Assembly: GCF_005049285.1 (NCBI RefSeq)
Contig: NZ_SOSC01000001.1
Coordinates: 1-64,000, forward strand
Direction: 5' to 3'
DNA length: 64,000 bases
Source of the DNA: Halorientalis salina
GTDB taxonomy: Archaea; Halobacteriota; Halobacteria; Halobacteriales; Haloarculaceae
The position numbers and the translations under genes were made by a program. Every line of letters starts with the position of its first letter. Within the stretch, counting starts at the first letter, position 1. The notes below the pieces were generated by a model. That model did no database searches and was not told the DNA's origin. It saw nothing but the letters and a program-made list of their open reading frames with translations. This document shows positions 1 to 8,481 of the stretch, in pieces.

Positions 1-117
1 ACAGAACTCGGCAGCACGATTCGCGCAGTAGAGGAACTGTCGCGCAGATTCGTGGAGGTCGTCGCGCCGCTCGTCGGGAACGACGAGTTTGACCGGCGCA
101 GTTCGACGCACCTCCAT
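1..117 (-). CDS. tnpB: TnpB-like RNA-guided endonuclease / IS200/IS605 OrfB, N-terminal fragment (window edge)
   Basis: Only the first 39 codons are inside the window. The translation starts MEVRRTAPVKLVVPDERRDD and continues with a helical segment ending in NRAAEFC, which matches the usual N-terminus of haloarchaeal IS1341-type OrfB/TnpB proteins. The family acts as an RNA-guided nuclease encoded by IS200/IS605 elements. No tnpA is visible on this side, so the element may be of the tnpB-only type. The start at 117 is followed upstream by a TATA-like sequence at a leaderless distance. The rest lies outside the window, so integrity cannot be judged. Confidence 0.7.
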   Translation of the reverse strand, partial: MEVRRTAPVKLVVPDERRDDLHESARQFLYCANRAAEFC

Positions 118-137
118 ATTTCAGATTATCATCTGAT

Positions 138-149
138 GGTTTTTATAAC
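138..149 (-). promoter_or_regulatory. TATA-like promoter element of the tnpB gene
   Basis: Read on the minus strand the sequence GGTTATAAAAAC lies about 25-30 bases ahead of the tnpB ATG at 117. This is the normal spacing for a leaderless haloarchaeal transcript. The 121-136 hairpin lies between it and the start codon. Confidence 0.5.
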
Positions 150-258
150 CTTGGGGGTCGGGTAGCTACCGTCGTGCGGTTTCGTCGTCGGTTGTCGGTT
201 TCCTCTCCGACCTACTCGCTCGCTACACTCGCTCCTTGAGGTCGGAGGCTCCACCTCG

Positions 259-441
259 TATTATGCTGAACTCCGCTATGGCGACCCGGTCGAACAACTC
301 ACCAAGTACGCGAGCTCAGCGGATGCGGACACGCTCTTCGTCGGCCATCACGGCCACTTGGAACACGCCGAGCGGTTTCTCGGCAGTGTCGCCAAGGGGG
401 TCGTCGAACGCGGAGAGATTCCCGTCACTGTCGTCCAGTGA
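259..441 (+). pseudogene. Universal stress protein (UspA), C-terminal remnant
   Basis: Reading in the frame ending with TGA at 439-441 gives a typical UspA C-terminal third: RYGDPVEQL, then a hydrophobic strand DTLFVG, the nucleotide-binding loop pattern G-H-H-G followed by nine residues and G-S, and a final strand IPVTVVQ. No start codon or N-terminal Usp half precedes it; the IS-like end abuts it instead. The upstream two thirds were therefore lost, most simply by insertion or deletion linked to the neighbouring tnpB element. A complete usp gene follows 70 bases downstream, so this was probably a tandem usp pair. Confidence 0.75.
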
Positions 442-511
442 GTGGTCAGGAGATATGTCGACTGGTGGAGTAGCATATGATGATAAGGCCAGTGCCATCG
501 AACGACAAGAC

Positions 512-925
512 ATGGCTGGAATAGTGCTTGCCACCGACGGGAGTGAGTACGCAGAGAAGGCGGGTGCACAGGCCATCGAACTCGCAGCCGACCGCGACGT
601 GCCATTACATGTCCTCTGTGTCGTCGACCGCCGTGAGTTCGATGAGACAGCTCTTAGCTCCGGGGAACTGGCCTGTATCCAGGCCGAAGACCGCGGGCAC
701 GAATGTGTCGCAACCGTAGCCGACGAGGCTGAAGCAACAGGGCTGGATGTCACAACGACCGTCTGCCACGGGATCCCCGAAGATGATATCGTCGAGTACG
801 CTGACGAAATCGAAGCTGACACTATCGTTATCGGTCAACACGGGGACCACACCGTCCATCTCGGTGGTGTCGGGCGACGGATCGAAGACAACAGTACCCG
901 AGAAACGATGGTCGTCTCTTCCTGA
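512..925 (+). CDS. Universal stress protein, UspA family
   Basis: The 137-residue product has the usual single-domain Usp length and layout. It opens with the strand IVLATDGSEYAEKA, has a central LHVLCVVDR strand, then VCHGIPEDDIVEYA and the strand TIVIGQHG. The ATP-loop region G-Q-H-G...G-G-V-G is close to but not identical with the canonical G-x2-G-x9-G-S/T, so nucleotide binding is uncertain. The final strand reads ETMVVSS. The ATG at 512 was chosen because the Usp fold starts immediately there; in-frame sequence upstream belongs to the remnant in another reading frame. Role inferred from family: cytoplasmic stress-response nucleotide-binding protein. Confidence 0.85.
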   Translation: MAGIVLATDGSEYAEKAGAQAIELAADRDVPLHVLCVVDRREFDETALSSGELACIQAEDRGHECVATVADEAEATGLDVTTTVCHGIPEDDIVEYADEIEADTIVIGQHGDHTVHLGGVGRRIEDNSTRETMVVSS

Positions 926-1109
926 GTGGCCAGTACGGGCGGAAAGGGACGCCCCACTGGCTGTGTTTCTGGCAGCCGACGCCCCGTCGCATATACCTGG
1001 AGCGAATCTCTCCGTCGATGGGAGATGGACTGCGCACTAACGGACGCTCCGGCAGCATTCCCAGCAGCCGACGTGTTTCCCGGTGGCTACCAGGAGTCGT
1101 CGACGGTGC

Positions 1110-1874
1110 CTACTGAAACATACTCGGGCCGGTCGGCCCCTGCTCCGTGTCGGATTCCTCTTGAGCGACGCGGCGATATTGCTGGGCGACCTGCTGAAGC
1201 TGGTCGCGTATCTCTTCTGCCTGTTCGTCCAGTTCGCTCGTATCGATATCGAAGTCGACCAGCGGTTCCAGGGCGTTCTCGATGACTGCTTTTGCGGCAC
1301 TGGGGTCCGGAATGTACGGATTCGCCCGGACGACGAGGCCAGCTGCCGACACCCCGCTGTGATAACACTCGTTGATCAGCGTCCCAGTGATACCACCAAT
1401 GGCACCCTGGCCCGACGCCAGTTCGATATTCGCGTCGGTCAACCGCTTTGCCATCTCGTTATCAGTGGCGACGCCGACGACCTCGCCGATCTGGGACTCT
1501 GACTGGGCTGGCATCCCCGCGAGGAAGATGGCTCGCTCGAATTCCGCCGCCAGGTCGTCGAGCACAACCTGCGAAAGTGGTCGAGCGGCGGTCGGTGGGA
1601 TCGGCACGTCACTCTGGAGCGTCAGCAGGTCAGGATCAGTGCCCGAATACACACGGAAGGTATCCTGAATATGCCCGTCTCTGAACGAGGCGACCGACGG
1701 GAGTCCTTCTGACCTGAGCCTGCCGTGATGGCTGAGTTGTAGTTGCTTGCGTATCTGCTCGACGGCAATCGAAGCGACGAGTCCGTGCCCGGGGAGCCCT
1801 TCGATGAGCGTCGGTGTCTCTGCTTCGAGGTCTGTCAAACGGTCGAATCTAACGGACGGCTCTGAGTTAGTCAT
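1110..1874 (-). CDS. PAC2-family (proteasome assembly chaperone-like) protein
   Basis: The 254-residue protein starts MTNSEPSVRFD and has the signature of the archaeal PAC2/COG2047 group: an early TLIEGLPGHGLVAS segment, IPPTAARPLSQVVLDDLAAEF, FLAGMPAQSE, and ASGQGAIGGITGTLINECY. The C-terminal 40 residues are predicted coiled coil, rich in E, Q and R (about 215-250). Family members have an alpha/beta fold resembling the proteasome assembly chaperone PAC2; the archaeal function is not established. An upstream in-frame extension to 1979 lacks family similarity, so ATG 1874 is preferred. It stands alone, convergent with the usp gene. Confidence 0.8.
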   Translation of the reverse strand: MTNSEPSVRFDRLTDLEAETPTLIEGLPGHGLVASIAVEQIRKQLQLSHHGRLRSEGLPSVASFRDGHIQDTFRVYSGTDPDLLTLQSDVPIPPTAARPLSQVVLDDLAAEFERAIFLAGMPAQSESQIGEVVGVATDNEMAKRLTDANIELASGQGAIGGITGTLINECYHSGVSAAGLVVRANPYIPDPSAAKAVIENALEPLVDFDIDTSELDEQAEEIRDQLQQVAQQYRRVAQEESDTEQGPTGPSMFQ

Positions 1875-2106
1875 GGGTGGTCTACGGAGAGCTGACGCGT
1901 TTTCCCGAGCACCGCTGTGGCTGTGACTCGGGGGTAGCAGCGGGTGCTTTGACTGTCTGTTCCGCACAGACCCATCCACCTGCGGTCGCTAAAAACAGGG
2001 GGTCGGAACCACTGTTTCCCGGAAGACCGGCAAGCCGACGATGGTACTCGTCACGCCGATGGTGAGTATCGAGACGATGCCGCGCGTATCGATGACCGGT
2101 TCGTAC

Positions 2107-3745
2107 TCACCGATTGATACCCTCCAACGCCTGCGCTTCATCAGTCCACTCACGCACCAGTTCCTCACTGACCTGTATTTGCTCGGCGACTGCCGTCGGG
2201 TCGGCGGTGGCGAGTGCCGTTAGCGAATCGATACCAGCGTTGCGAAGTTTCTCGGCATACGTTGGACCGACCCCGTCGATATCGGTGAGATCGTACGCTG
2301 TCGCGATTGCCTCACCCGTGATGGCGTCTACGACTTCGGATCTAATGGCCTCGCCAACATTTTCGAGGACAGTCTCCTCAGTACGCCCATCCGTATCAAC
2401 TGTAACAGTAATCTCGGTATCTGCCGTCTCGACGCTGATTTCTACATCAAGCGCGTCTTCGATGAACTGCTCGATGGCCGCCGGTGAATCCGCAACGAGT
2501 GCTCTGGCAATGTCACCGCTCTCGTCGGCGATCCCAATCTCGATCTCGTCCGCTTCTCCGGTGGTCAAATCTGTCTCGATATCGACGCCGAGTGCCTGCT
2601 CGGCACCTTCACCGATGACATCGGCCAGTGTGGGATGTGGAATCTGTTCACGGAACCAGTGGGCGACCTCCGGCCACACGTCCCGATGCGCGTTTGCCGA
2701 CATCGCGAGTCCGACGTGCCCGGTCGGGTACTCGATGGTCGTCACCTCGTCACTCCCGACGAGATCGTTGAACGGTTTGCTCGCTGCAGGGGGGACGAGA
2801 TGGTCGTACTGGGCGAGAATCTGCAGCACTGGCATATCGATGGCCGTGATATCAACGTGTTCCTCACCGATGGTCAGGTCGTTCTCACAGAGTCGGTTGT
2901 CCTGATAGATTTTTTTCGAGGAATTCCACGTAGGTAGCGCCAGCCACGTCGACGCTGTCGGAGAGCCACGTCTCCATCCGTGCGAAATTCCGGACGAAAT
3001 CCGCGTTTTCGAGCCGGTCGTACAACTGAACGTATTTCGAGACGTAATTCGCCACGGGGTCCATCAACGCGAATCCCACATCGAGGAATTCGCCGGGAAC
3101 GTTCCCGAACGTCTCGGTCACGGCTGCCGGGTCGTAGTAGTCGGCGTCGCCCCATCGTTCGAGAACGCCACCAGTCTCATCGAAGTACAGTCCAGTGGCC
3201 ATGAGTCCGAGTGCGTTGACAGTCTCGGGATGCAGTGCGGTGTACATGACCGACAAAGTGCCACCCATACAGTAGCCGAGGATGTTGAGACTGTCCTGGT
3301 CTGTGCGCTCTCGGACCTCGTCGACACAGTTCAGGAGATAGCGATTGACGTAATCGTCGAGCGTGAGGTGCTGGTCGAGTCGCGATGGCTCGTTCCACTT
3401 GACGAGATACACGTCGTGACCGGCTTCGAGTAACCGACGTACCACCGACCGGTCCGGCTGGAGATCCAGAATATACGGTCGATTGATGAGTGCATACACG
3501 ATGAGAATCGGCACGTCGTGTTGCCTGTCGGTTACTGGCTCGTATCGGTGGAGTTCCAGTTTGTTCTCCGTGTAGACAACCTCGCTCGGCGTCTCGCCAA
3601 CTCCGACGGACAGAGCATCTGTCAACCGGTCATCCGCGATGGCTGCTCGCTGCATCGCTTCGGTTCCGACCTCGAGAGTCGTCTGCTGAGCCTCCAGGCC
3701 CATCTCCAGCGGCGTCTGCAGTCGAGGTTGGTCGTCCGAGGACAT
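2107..3745 (-). pseudogene. phaC: PhaC-type polyhydroxyalkanoate synthase with single-base frameshift and C-terminal HhH domain
   Basis: Two adjacent minus-strand reading frames join into one protein of about 545 residues if one base is skipped in the A7 run at 2910-2916. The first part (ATG 3745) holds the alpha/beta hydrolase core of class III PHA synthases, with the nucleophile box GYCMGGT (Cys159). After the shift the second frame continues seamlessly with [12 protein letters not shown] and the catalytic Asp in LAQYDHLVPP and His in GHVGLA. With the extra A the frame ends at a TGA at 2885. A 200-residue acidic extension follows, ending in a helix-hairpin-helix motif (DIDGVGPTYAEKLRNAGI). 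PhaC polymerises hydroxyacyl-CoA with PhaE, which is not seen nearby. Sequencing error, true mutation, or slippage are all possible. Confidence 0.8.
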
Positions 3746-3993
3746 GCACGCTAGTTCCACAATTTTGCAGTTGAAACCCAGTGTCCATGTCTCGAAACGT
3801 CTCTCCTGCCGAGGGACGTGGTGTCCACCTCCGAGGGCCAGTAGTCGATATAGCAGCCGGAACAATGCGTAGCAGCCACAGAGTTCTACTGACAGTCCCA
3901 GAACGCGGAGCGTTCCGGTGTGTGCGTATCGCAGAGCTTGCGAACGGGTATACGGCGGGGATTCCCTCGCTGTCGATGGTGGACCTGGGGAGC

Positions 3994-5853
3994 TTACTTG
4001 GCCAGTTCCAGTCGATTCGTCACTGTCTCGCCGAACAGTGCCTCGAAGAGTTTCTTCTCGGCAGCCCGCAGGTGTTGCGTGAACGTCGTCTGTGAGATGT
4101 CCATCATCGCTGCGACTTCCTCGCCGCTGTGTTCGCGTGGCCAATCGAAAAAGCCTGCAAAGTACGCAGTCTGTGCAGCCTCTCGCTGGCGATCAGTCAG
4201 TGAGGAGTCCAGTGTCGCCCGGAATGCAGCCTCCGTCTGGACGTCTCGCTCCCGTTCGCGCTGGGCGACCAGATCCAACTCTTCGTAAATCGTCCCGAGT
4301 GTGTCGACGACGGTGCGGATGTCGTTCGAACTGGCGACCTGCGCGACCAGCCGCCCGCTATCGCCGGAGAGGGACAGCGATTCGATGCTGCCACCGTACT
4401 CTGCCAGCGTCGCGACGATCGAATCATCATCGACGACGAACCGAAACAGGGTACAGTCGTCATGGTTGCAGACGTGCTGGACGGTATCGATGTGGGCGGC
4501 TTCGGTCGCATAGTCGCGGACTGCTTCGGGGTCGCTCTCCGCGACAGTGACGTACTGGATGCGTTTGCCGTCGCCGTCGGCAGCGATGTGTTCCAACTCG
4601 ACCGTACAGTCCAGCGCTGCCGCGAGGTCGGCGAGTGGCTCGCTGATGCCGGACAACTGGAATTCGAGTTCGGTCACGCTATCGGAGGCGAGCGTCTGCT
4701 TGCTCTCGACCGCACTGATCGCGTCCGCGACGGTTCGGCCGAGTTCCGTGAAGATTTCCTGCTCGATGAGGTCGAACGCGTCCGTGTCGCTGGTCATGAC
4801 GACGAGAACGCCGTACTCGGCACCGCGGTACGCAAGCGGCACGACGACGACGTTCGCATCCCTGGACCCGTCGACTCCCGACGTATTGATGGTGGTAAAG
4901 ACCGGGTCCTGGCCGTCCAGTGCCTCGTCGACCGGCGTCGGCGTGGTGGCACACAACGTCTCGATGTGCTCGTCGAGCGTGGCAGCGTCAGTCCCGGCCC
5001 ACGAGCGGGGGCTGACCGCATCGTCGACGAGGCCGCGACTGCCGATCCAGGCCACGTCAAAGATGGCCTCGCTGGCGAACTGCTCACAGACCGCTCGTTC
5101 TATCTCGTCTCGTGTGGATGCGGACACGAGTTCCCGGTTGATGTCCCGGAGCACCTCGTTGGTATTGTTCAGCAGCTCTAGCCGCTCGTTCTGGTCTTCG
5201 ATGCGGACCTCGCGTTGTTTCCGGTCGGTGATATCGCGCTCGACGGCGACGTAGCGTTCGATCCCTCCCTCGTCGTCGGTGATCGGGGCGATGGTGGTAT
5301 CAACCCAGTAGCGTTCGCCGGACTTTCGCTGATTCGTCAGCTCCCCGACCCAGACCGCGCCGGAACTGATCTGTTCCCAGAGGTCCCTATAGAACTCATC
5401 GTCGTGTTTCCCGGATTGCCACAGCCGCGGGTTCTCCCCGATCACCTCCTCGCGGTCGTAGCCCGTGACCGACTCGACGGCTGGATTCGCGTACTCGATA
5501 GTGCCGTCCGGATCGGTGAGGAAGATGGCGTGACCAGCATGTTCGATGGCCTTCCTGAACCCTCGAAGACGGTCGTTTGCCCTCTGGAGTTGCGTCTTGA
5601 TATTCGCTTCCTCGTCGACGTACGTCGAGAGGTAGTACACCGTCAGTATCGCGAATACGCTCACGATCAGGCCGGGTAGTTCTTCCAGCCCCGAACTGGC
5701 AGTTTGCATCGTGAGTCCCTGGCGCAGTGTCATGAAAGAGAGCAGAAGCGTCAGGAAGCCGAATCGGCGGTCGCGGGTGCGAGAGAGCAACACCAGCGAG
5801 TAGCCCACACCGAGCAGTCGCAGCCCGACCGACACCAGAATGATCCAGTTCAT
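3994..5853 (-). CDS. Membrane-anchored PAS/GAF/HTH_10 regulator, Bat/DmsR-like
   Basis: The 619-residue protein has three hydrophobic segments (about 2-23, 31-48, 57-78), a short linker helix, and a PAS domain (about 95-215: ERDITDRK end, [15 protein letters not shown]). A GAF domain follows (about 245-370), then the bacterio-opsin activator-type domain (about 375-540) and an HTH_10 domain (about 549-605, [20 protein letters not shown] and a recognition helix [16 protein letters not shown]). Bat and DmsR of Halobacterium have this GAF-Bat-HTH_10 core and activate bop and the DMSO reductase genes. It is divergent from a molybdopterin oxidoreductase operon, so control of that operon is a strong inference. 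The membrane segments are an unusual addition. Confidence 0.88.
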   Translation of the reverse strand: MNWIILVSVGLRLLGVGYSLVLLSRTRDRRFGFLTLLLSFMTLRQGLTMQTASSGLEELPGLIVSVFAILTVYYLSTYVDEEANIKTQLQRANDRLRGFRKAIEHAGHAIFLTDPDGTIEYANPAVESVTGYDREEVIGENPRLWQSGKHDDEFYRDLWEQISSGAVWVGELTNQRKSGERYWVDTTIAPITDDEGGIERYVAVERDITDRKQREVRIEDQNERLELLNNTNEVLRDINRELVSASTRDEIERAVCEQFASEAIFDVAWIGSRGLVDDAVSPRSWAGTDAATLDEHIETLCATTPTPVDEALDGQDPVFTTINTSGVDGSRDANVVVVPLAYRGAEYGVLVVMTSDTDAFDLIEQEIFTELGRTVADAISAVESKQTLASDSVTELEFQLSGISEPLADLAAALDCTVELEHIAADGDGKRIQYVTVAESDPEAVRDYATEAAHIDTVQHVCNHDDCTLFRFVVDDDSIVATLAEYGGSIESLSLSGDSGRLVAQVASSNDIRTVVDTLGTIYEELDLVAQRERERDVQTEAAFRATLDSSLTDRQREAAQTAYFAGFFDWPREHSGEEVAAMMDISQTTFTQHLRAAEKKLFEALFGETVTNRLELAK

Positions 5854-6179
5854 GTACTCTCGGCCTGGGGTGCTGTCCGACCACGCGGCTGTCTCCCGAC
5901 AGTAATCTCTGTGACCTGACTCGAAAAGCGCATAACAAGGGGTTGACTGTGCGTTCGGATAAATATCAGTATTCAGATCTGCGGCGGCGTGCGCGCCAAA
6001 CTCGGCGTCACCCCCTCCACCAAACAGTATTGGTACCGGGATTATACGGAGCTAATCACTCGATTATCGACTCAAACAGTATTGGTACAACGCTCTCCAC
6101 GGGTGTCTGCGTACATCTACGTGTATGAACAGTAGCACTGACTGGTCGGTTGTGGGCCAACCAACGACGGGTGGTGACG
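5854..6179. other. 326-bp divergent regulatory region between regulator and reductase operon
   Basis: No gene is seen here. The region is AT-richer than its surroundings and holds two copies of the 16-base element CAAACAGTATTGGTAC (6021 and 6073). It also has TATA-like stretches at about 5958-5968 (GATAAATATC) and 6040-6047 (ATTATAC), and a third partial CAGTATT at 5969-5975. It very probably contains the promoters and activator sites of both transcription units. Confidence 0.7.
6021..6088 (+). promoter_or_regulatory. Two direct copies of a 16-bp element, candidate Bat/DmsR-type activator sites
   Basis: CAAACAGTATTGGTAC occurs at 6021-6036 and again at 6073-6088, 52 bases apart, which is close to five helical turns. 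With flanking bases the first copy reads ACCAAACAGTATTGGT, an imperfect inverted repeat with ACC/GGT ends. This resembles in form the ACC...GGT upstream activating sequences bound by Bat-type regulators. Position, duplication and the adjacent HTH_10 gene support the role; binding is inferred. Confidence 0.55.
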
Positions 6180-7205
6180 ATGAGTAGCACAGACGACGGA
6201 GAGACGCTTCCGGGTGTTCCGAACGTCGGCACGGACGACCTCGACGCGATGGTCGATCAAGAACAGGTGGACCCGCGCGATGAGCTGGCGGACGTTGACG
6301 CGGACACGGACCTCGGAATCGCGATGGCCGAGGACGCAAAGCGCGTTTCCCGCGGCGAGCTTTCGGGCGAGGACTACTGGAGCAAGTACGACGAGGCTGC
6401 CAACACGGAGTTTGGCGAAGCGTATCGCAAGACGCCGAACCCATCGGTACAGAGCGGTGACCAGACGATCGATGCGGACGTCGCCGAGGACCTCAGTTGC
6501 ACCGTCGGGTCGATGGAGTCCGTCGCGGTGGAACTGGCTGAAGCGGAGTCAGCGACCGACGACACGAGCAGCGACAAAACCTGGGGGATGGTCATCGACC
6601 TGCAGAAGTGCGTCGGTTGTGACTCCTGTACAGTCGCCTGCAAGGCGGAGAACCGAACGCCACCGGGCGTGTCCTACAACGTCGTGATGGAGGAGGAACA
6701 CGGCGAGTTCCCGAACGTCACGCGCACGAACGTACCGCGCCCGTGCATGCAGTGTGAGAACCCGCCCTGTGTGCAGGTGTGTCCGGTGTCAGCGACGTAC
6801 AAGCTCGACAACGGCGTCGTCAACATCGACTACGACCGCTGTATCGGCTGTCGATACTGTATCATCGCCTGCCCGTACGGCGCACGCTACTTCGACTTCG
6901 GCGAGAACTACGACGACGAGGTCGAGGAGGCGGGCGAGGTGACCAGTCCGGAGTACGGTGTCGACCGCGGCAAGCGAGAAGACGGGAAATCTCCGGTCGG
7001 GAACGTGCGCAAGTGTAGTTTCTGTACGCATCGCCTGGAACGCGGCGAGGAACCGGCCTGCGTCGAAACCTGCGTCGGGGACGCCCGTAACATGGGCGAT
7101 CTCGACGACTCCGATAGCGAGGTGTCGAAGATGGCCGACTCCTCGCGGGCGTTCCAGCTCAAAGAGAGCGAGGGGACGGACCCCAACGTGTACTACCTCA
7201 AATAG
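6180..7205 (+). CDS. Four-cluster [4Fe-4S] electron-transfer subunit of a molybdopterin oxidoreductase (DmsB/TtrB/PsrB-like)
   Basis: The 341-residue protein has four cysteine groups for four cubane clusters: Cys144/147/150/154, Cys189/192/197/201, Cys221/224/227/231 and Cys279/282/294/298. This is the pattern of DmsB, PsrB and TtrB subunits that pass electrons from the membrane anchor to the Mo subunit. About 135 N-terminal residues precede the first cluster; they are acidic, include KRVSRGELSGEDYWSKYDEA and are far longer than in bacterial homologues. No Tat signal is visible, so export would have to ride with the Tat-bearing catalytic subunit. ATG 6180 follows GGTGGTGA. It is first in an operon continuing to 14281. 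Confidence 0.9.
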   Translation: MSSTDDGETLPGVPNVGTDDLDAMVDQEQVDPRDELADVDADTDLGIAMAEDAKRVSRGELSGEDYWSKYDEAANTEFGEAYRKTPNPSVQSGDQTIDADVAEDLSCTVGSMESVAVELAEAESATDDTSSDKTWGMVIDLQKCVGCDSCTVACKAENRTPPGVSYNVVMEEEHGEFPNVTRTNVPRPCMQCENPPCVQVCPVSATYKLDNGVVNIDYDRCIGCRYCIIACPYGARYFDFGENYDDEVEEAGEVTSPEYGVDRGKREDGKSPVGNVRKCSFCTHRLERGEEPACVETCVGDARNMGDLDDSDSEVSKMADSSRAFQLKESEGTDPNVYYLK

Positions 7206-7209
7206 GACA

Positions 7210-8481
7210 ATGGCAACTAACTCCTCACTGTTCGAGTTCGATCCGGGCTTCGAGAACGGGCGCTTACGACTTGCCTGGTACGCCTTCATCGGCGCGCTCC
7301 TCGTGGGCGGTGGCTACGCGATGTGGCTCCGCATCACCCAGGGGATGGCGAGTACCAACCTCACGAGCATCGTGCCGTGGGGCGCGTGGGTCGCCTTCTA
7401 CATCTACTTCGTGGGCCTGTCCGCGGGGGCGTTCCTCGTGAGCACGATGGCGAACGTCTTCGAGATGGAGGGGATGCATCGAATCGACCGCGATGCACTG
7501 TTCGCGGCCATCATTAGCATGGCCGTCGCCCTGCTGTTCGTCTGGGTCGACCTCGGTCGCATGGACCGGATGTACTTCCCCTTTGTGTGGCGACAGCTGA
7601 CGTCCGCACTCTCCTGGGAAGTCCACGCGTACGTGGCCTACATCGCCATCCTCGTCACGGAACTGTACTTCTCGATGCGTATCGACCTGGCGCGTCTCGC
7701 CGACCGCCTGGACGGGTTTCGTGGCAGTCTGTACAAACTGCTGGCGCTTGGCCGACTCGATACGAGCGAGGCCTCCCAGGCGTTCGACCAGCGCTGGCTC
7801 AAGCGAGCCGGTATTCTCGGAATCCCGCTGGCGATCTTCATGGTGCACGGTGGGACGGGCGTGCTGTTCGCAGTCTCGAAAGCCCGTCCGTACTGGAACA
7901 GCGGCCTGTTCCCGGTTATCTTCATCATCTCGGCGCTGCTGAGCGGGACGGCGCTAGTGATGGTGCTGTACGTGCTCCGGACGCGTCTGTTCGACGGCAA
8001 TAGCGTCGACCGGGACTTGCTGGACCGACTTGCGCAACTACTGATCGGCTTCATCGTCATCGATGCGGCGCTTACGGCCATCGAGGCGCTGATCGCGTTC
8101 GCCAGTCTGCACCCGCACGAAGTCGAAACCTGGCAGGTTGTGCTGTTCGGCGAGATGTCGTGGTCGTTCTGGTGGTTCATGGTCGGGTTCAGTTGGGTGT
8201 TCCCATTGGTGTTGCTCACCAAGCGGTCCTGGCGACGGAGTCCGTGGGTAATGGTGCCCGCGGGGCTGAGCGTCGTCATCGGCATCATCGCTGTCCGATT
8301 CAATATCGTCGTCCCCGCCCAGATTCTCCCGGTTATGGAGGGCCTTCCCCACGGGTCGTACTTCCCGTCGCTGGTCGAGTGGGGGACGAGTATCGGCATC
8401 GTCGCAGTCGGATTACTGCTGTACACGCTCGGTGCGGAAACGCTACCATTGACGCCGCTTTCCGGAGGTGACCACGAATGA
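7210..8481 (+). CDS. NrfD/PsrC-type membrane anchor subunit, quinone-reactive
   Basis: The 423-residue protein has about nine hydrophobic helices, for example LAWYAFIGALLVGGGYAMWL, WVAFYIYFVGLSAGAFLVST, ISMAVALLFVWVDLGRMDRM and VPAGLSVVIGIIAVRFNIVV. The pattern Y-x-Y-F-x-G-x-S-A-G in the second helix and the W-x-x-DLGR region are typical of NrfD/PolyS reductase anchors that exchange electrons with menaquinol. It begins four bases after the Fe-S gene and overlaps the catalytic gene by four bases (ATGA). It would anchor the complex on the outer face of the membrane. Confidence 0.9.
   Translation: MATNSSLFEFDPGFENGRLRLAWYAFIGALLVGGGYAMWLRITQGMASTNLTSIVPWGAWVAFYIYFVGLSAGAFLVSTMANVFEMEGMHRIDRDALFAAIISMAVALLFVWVDLGRMDRMYFPFVWRQLTSALSWEVHAYVAYIAILVTELYFSMRIDLARLADRLDGFRGSLYKLLALGRLDTSEASQAFDQRWLKRAGILGIPLAIFMVHGGTGVLFAVSKARPYWNSGLFPVIFIISALLSGTALVMVLYVLRTRLFDGNSVDRDLLDRLAQLLIGFIVIDAALTAIEALIAFASLHPHEVETWQVVLFGEMSWSFWWFMVGFSWVFPLVLLTKRSWRRSPWVMVPAGLSVVIGIIAVRFNIVVPAQILPVMEGLPHGSYFPSLVEWGTSIGIVAVGLLLYTLGAETLPLTPLSGGDHE

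Larger units (their letters stand above)
1..258 (-). mobile_element. Left end of an IS200/IS605-type (tnpB) element, partial
   Basis: The segment holds the 5' end of a tnpB-like gene (1-117, minus) plus about 140 bases of non-coding end. That end contains a perfect 9-bp inverted repeat, 205-213 with 239-247, separated by 25 bases, and a smaller hairpin at 121-136 (TCAGAT/ATCTGA with a 4-base loop). Subterminal hairpins instead of terminal inverted repeats are the hallmark of IS200/IS605 elements. Just to the right begins the C-terminal part of a universal stress protein without its N-terminus, which suggests that this element or a linked deletion removed the front of that gene. The exact boundary near 250-260 is inferred. 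Confidence 0.6.

Noticed and set aside
2885-2920. Programmed ribosomal frameshift in phaC as the leading explanation
   Set aside because: The required shift skips one base in an A7 run, there is no evident stimulatory structure, and sequencing error or mutation is simpler; kept only as one option in the finding.
6021-6088. Interpretation of the 16-bp direct repeats as insertion-sequence target duplication
   Set aside because: Only 36 bases lie between the copies, without hairpins or coding sequence, so regulatory sites fit better.
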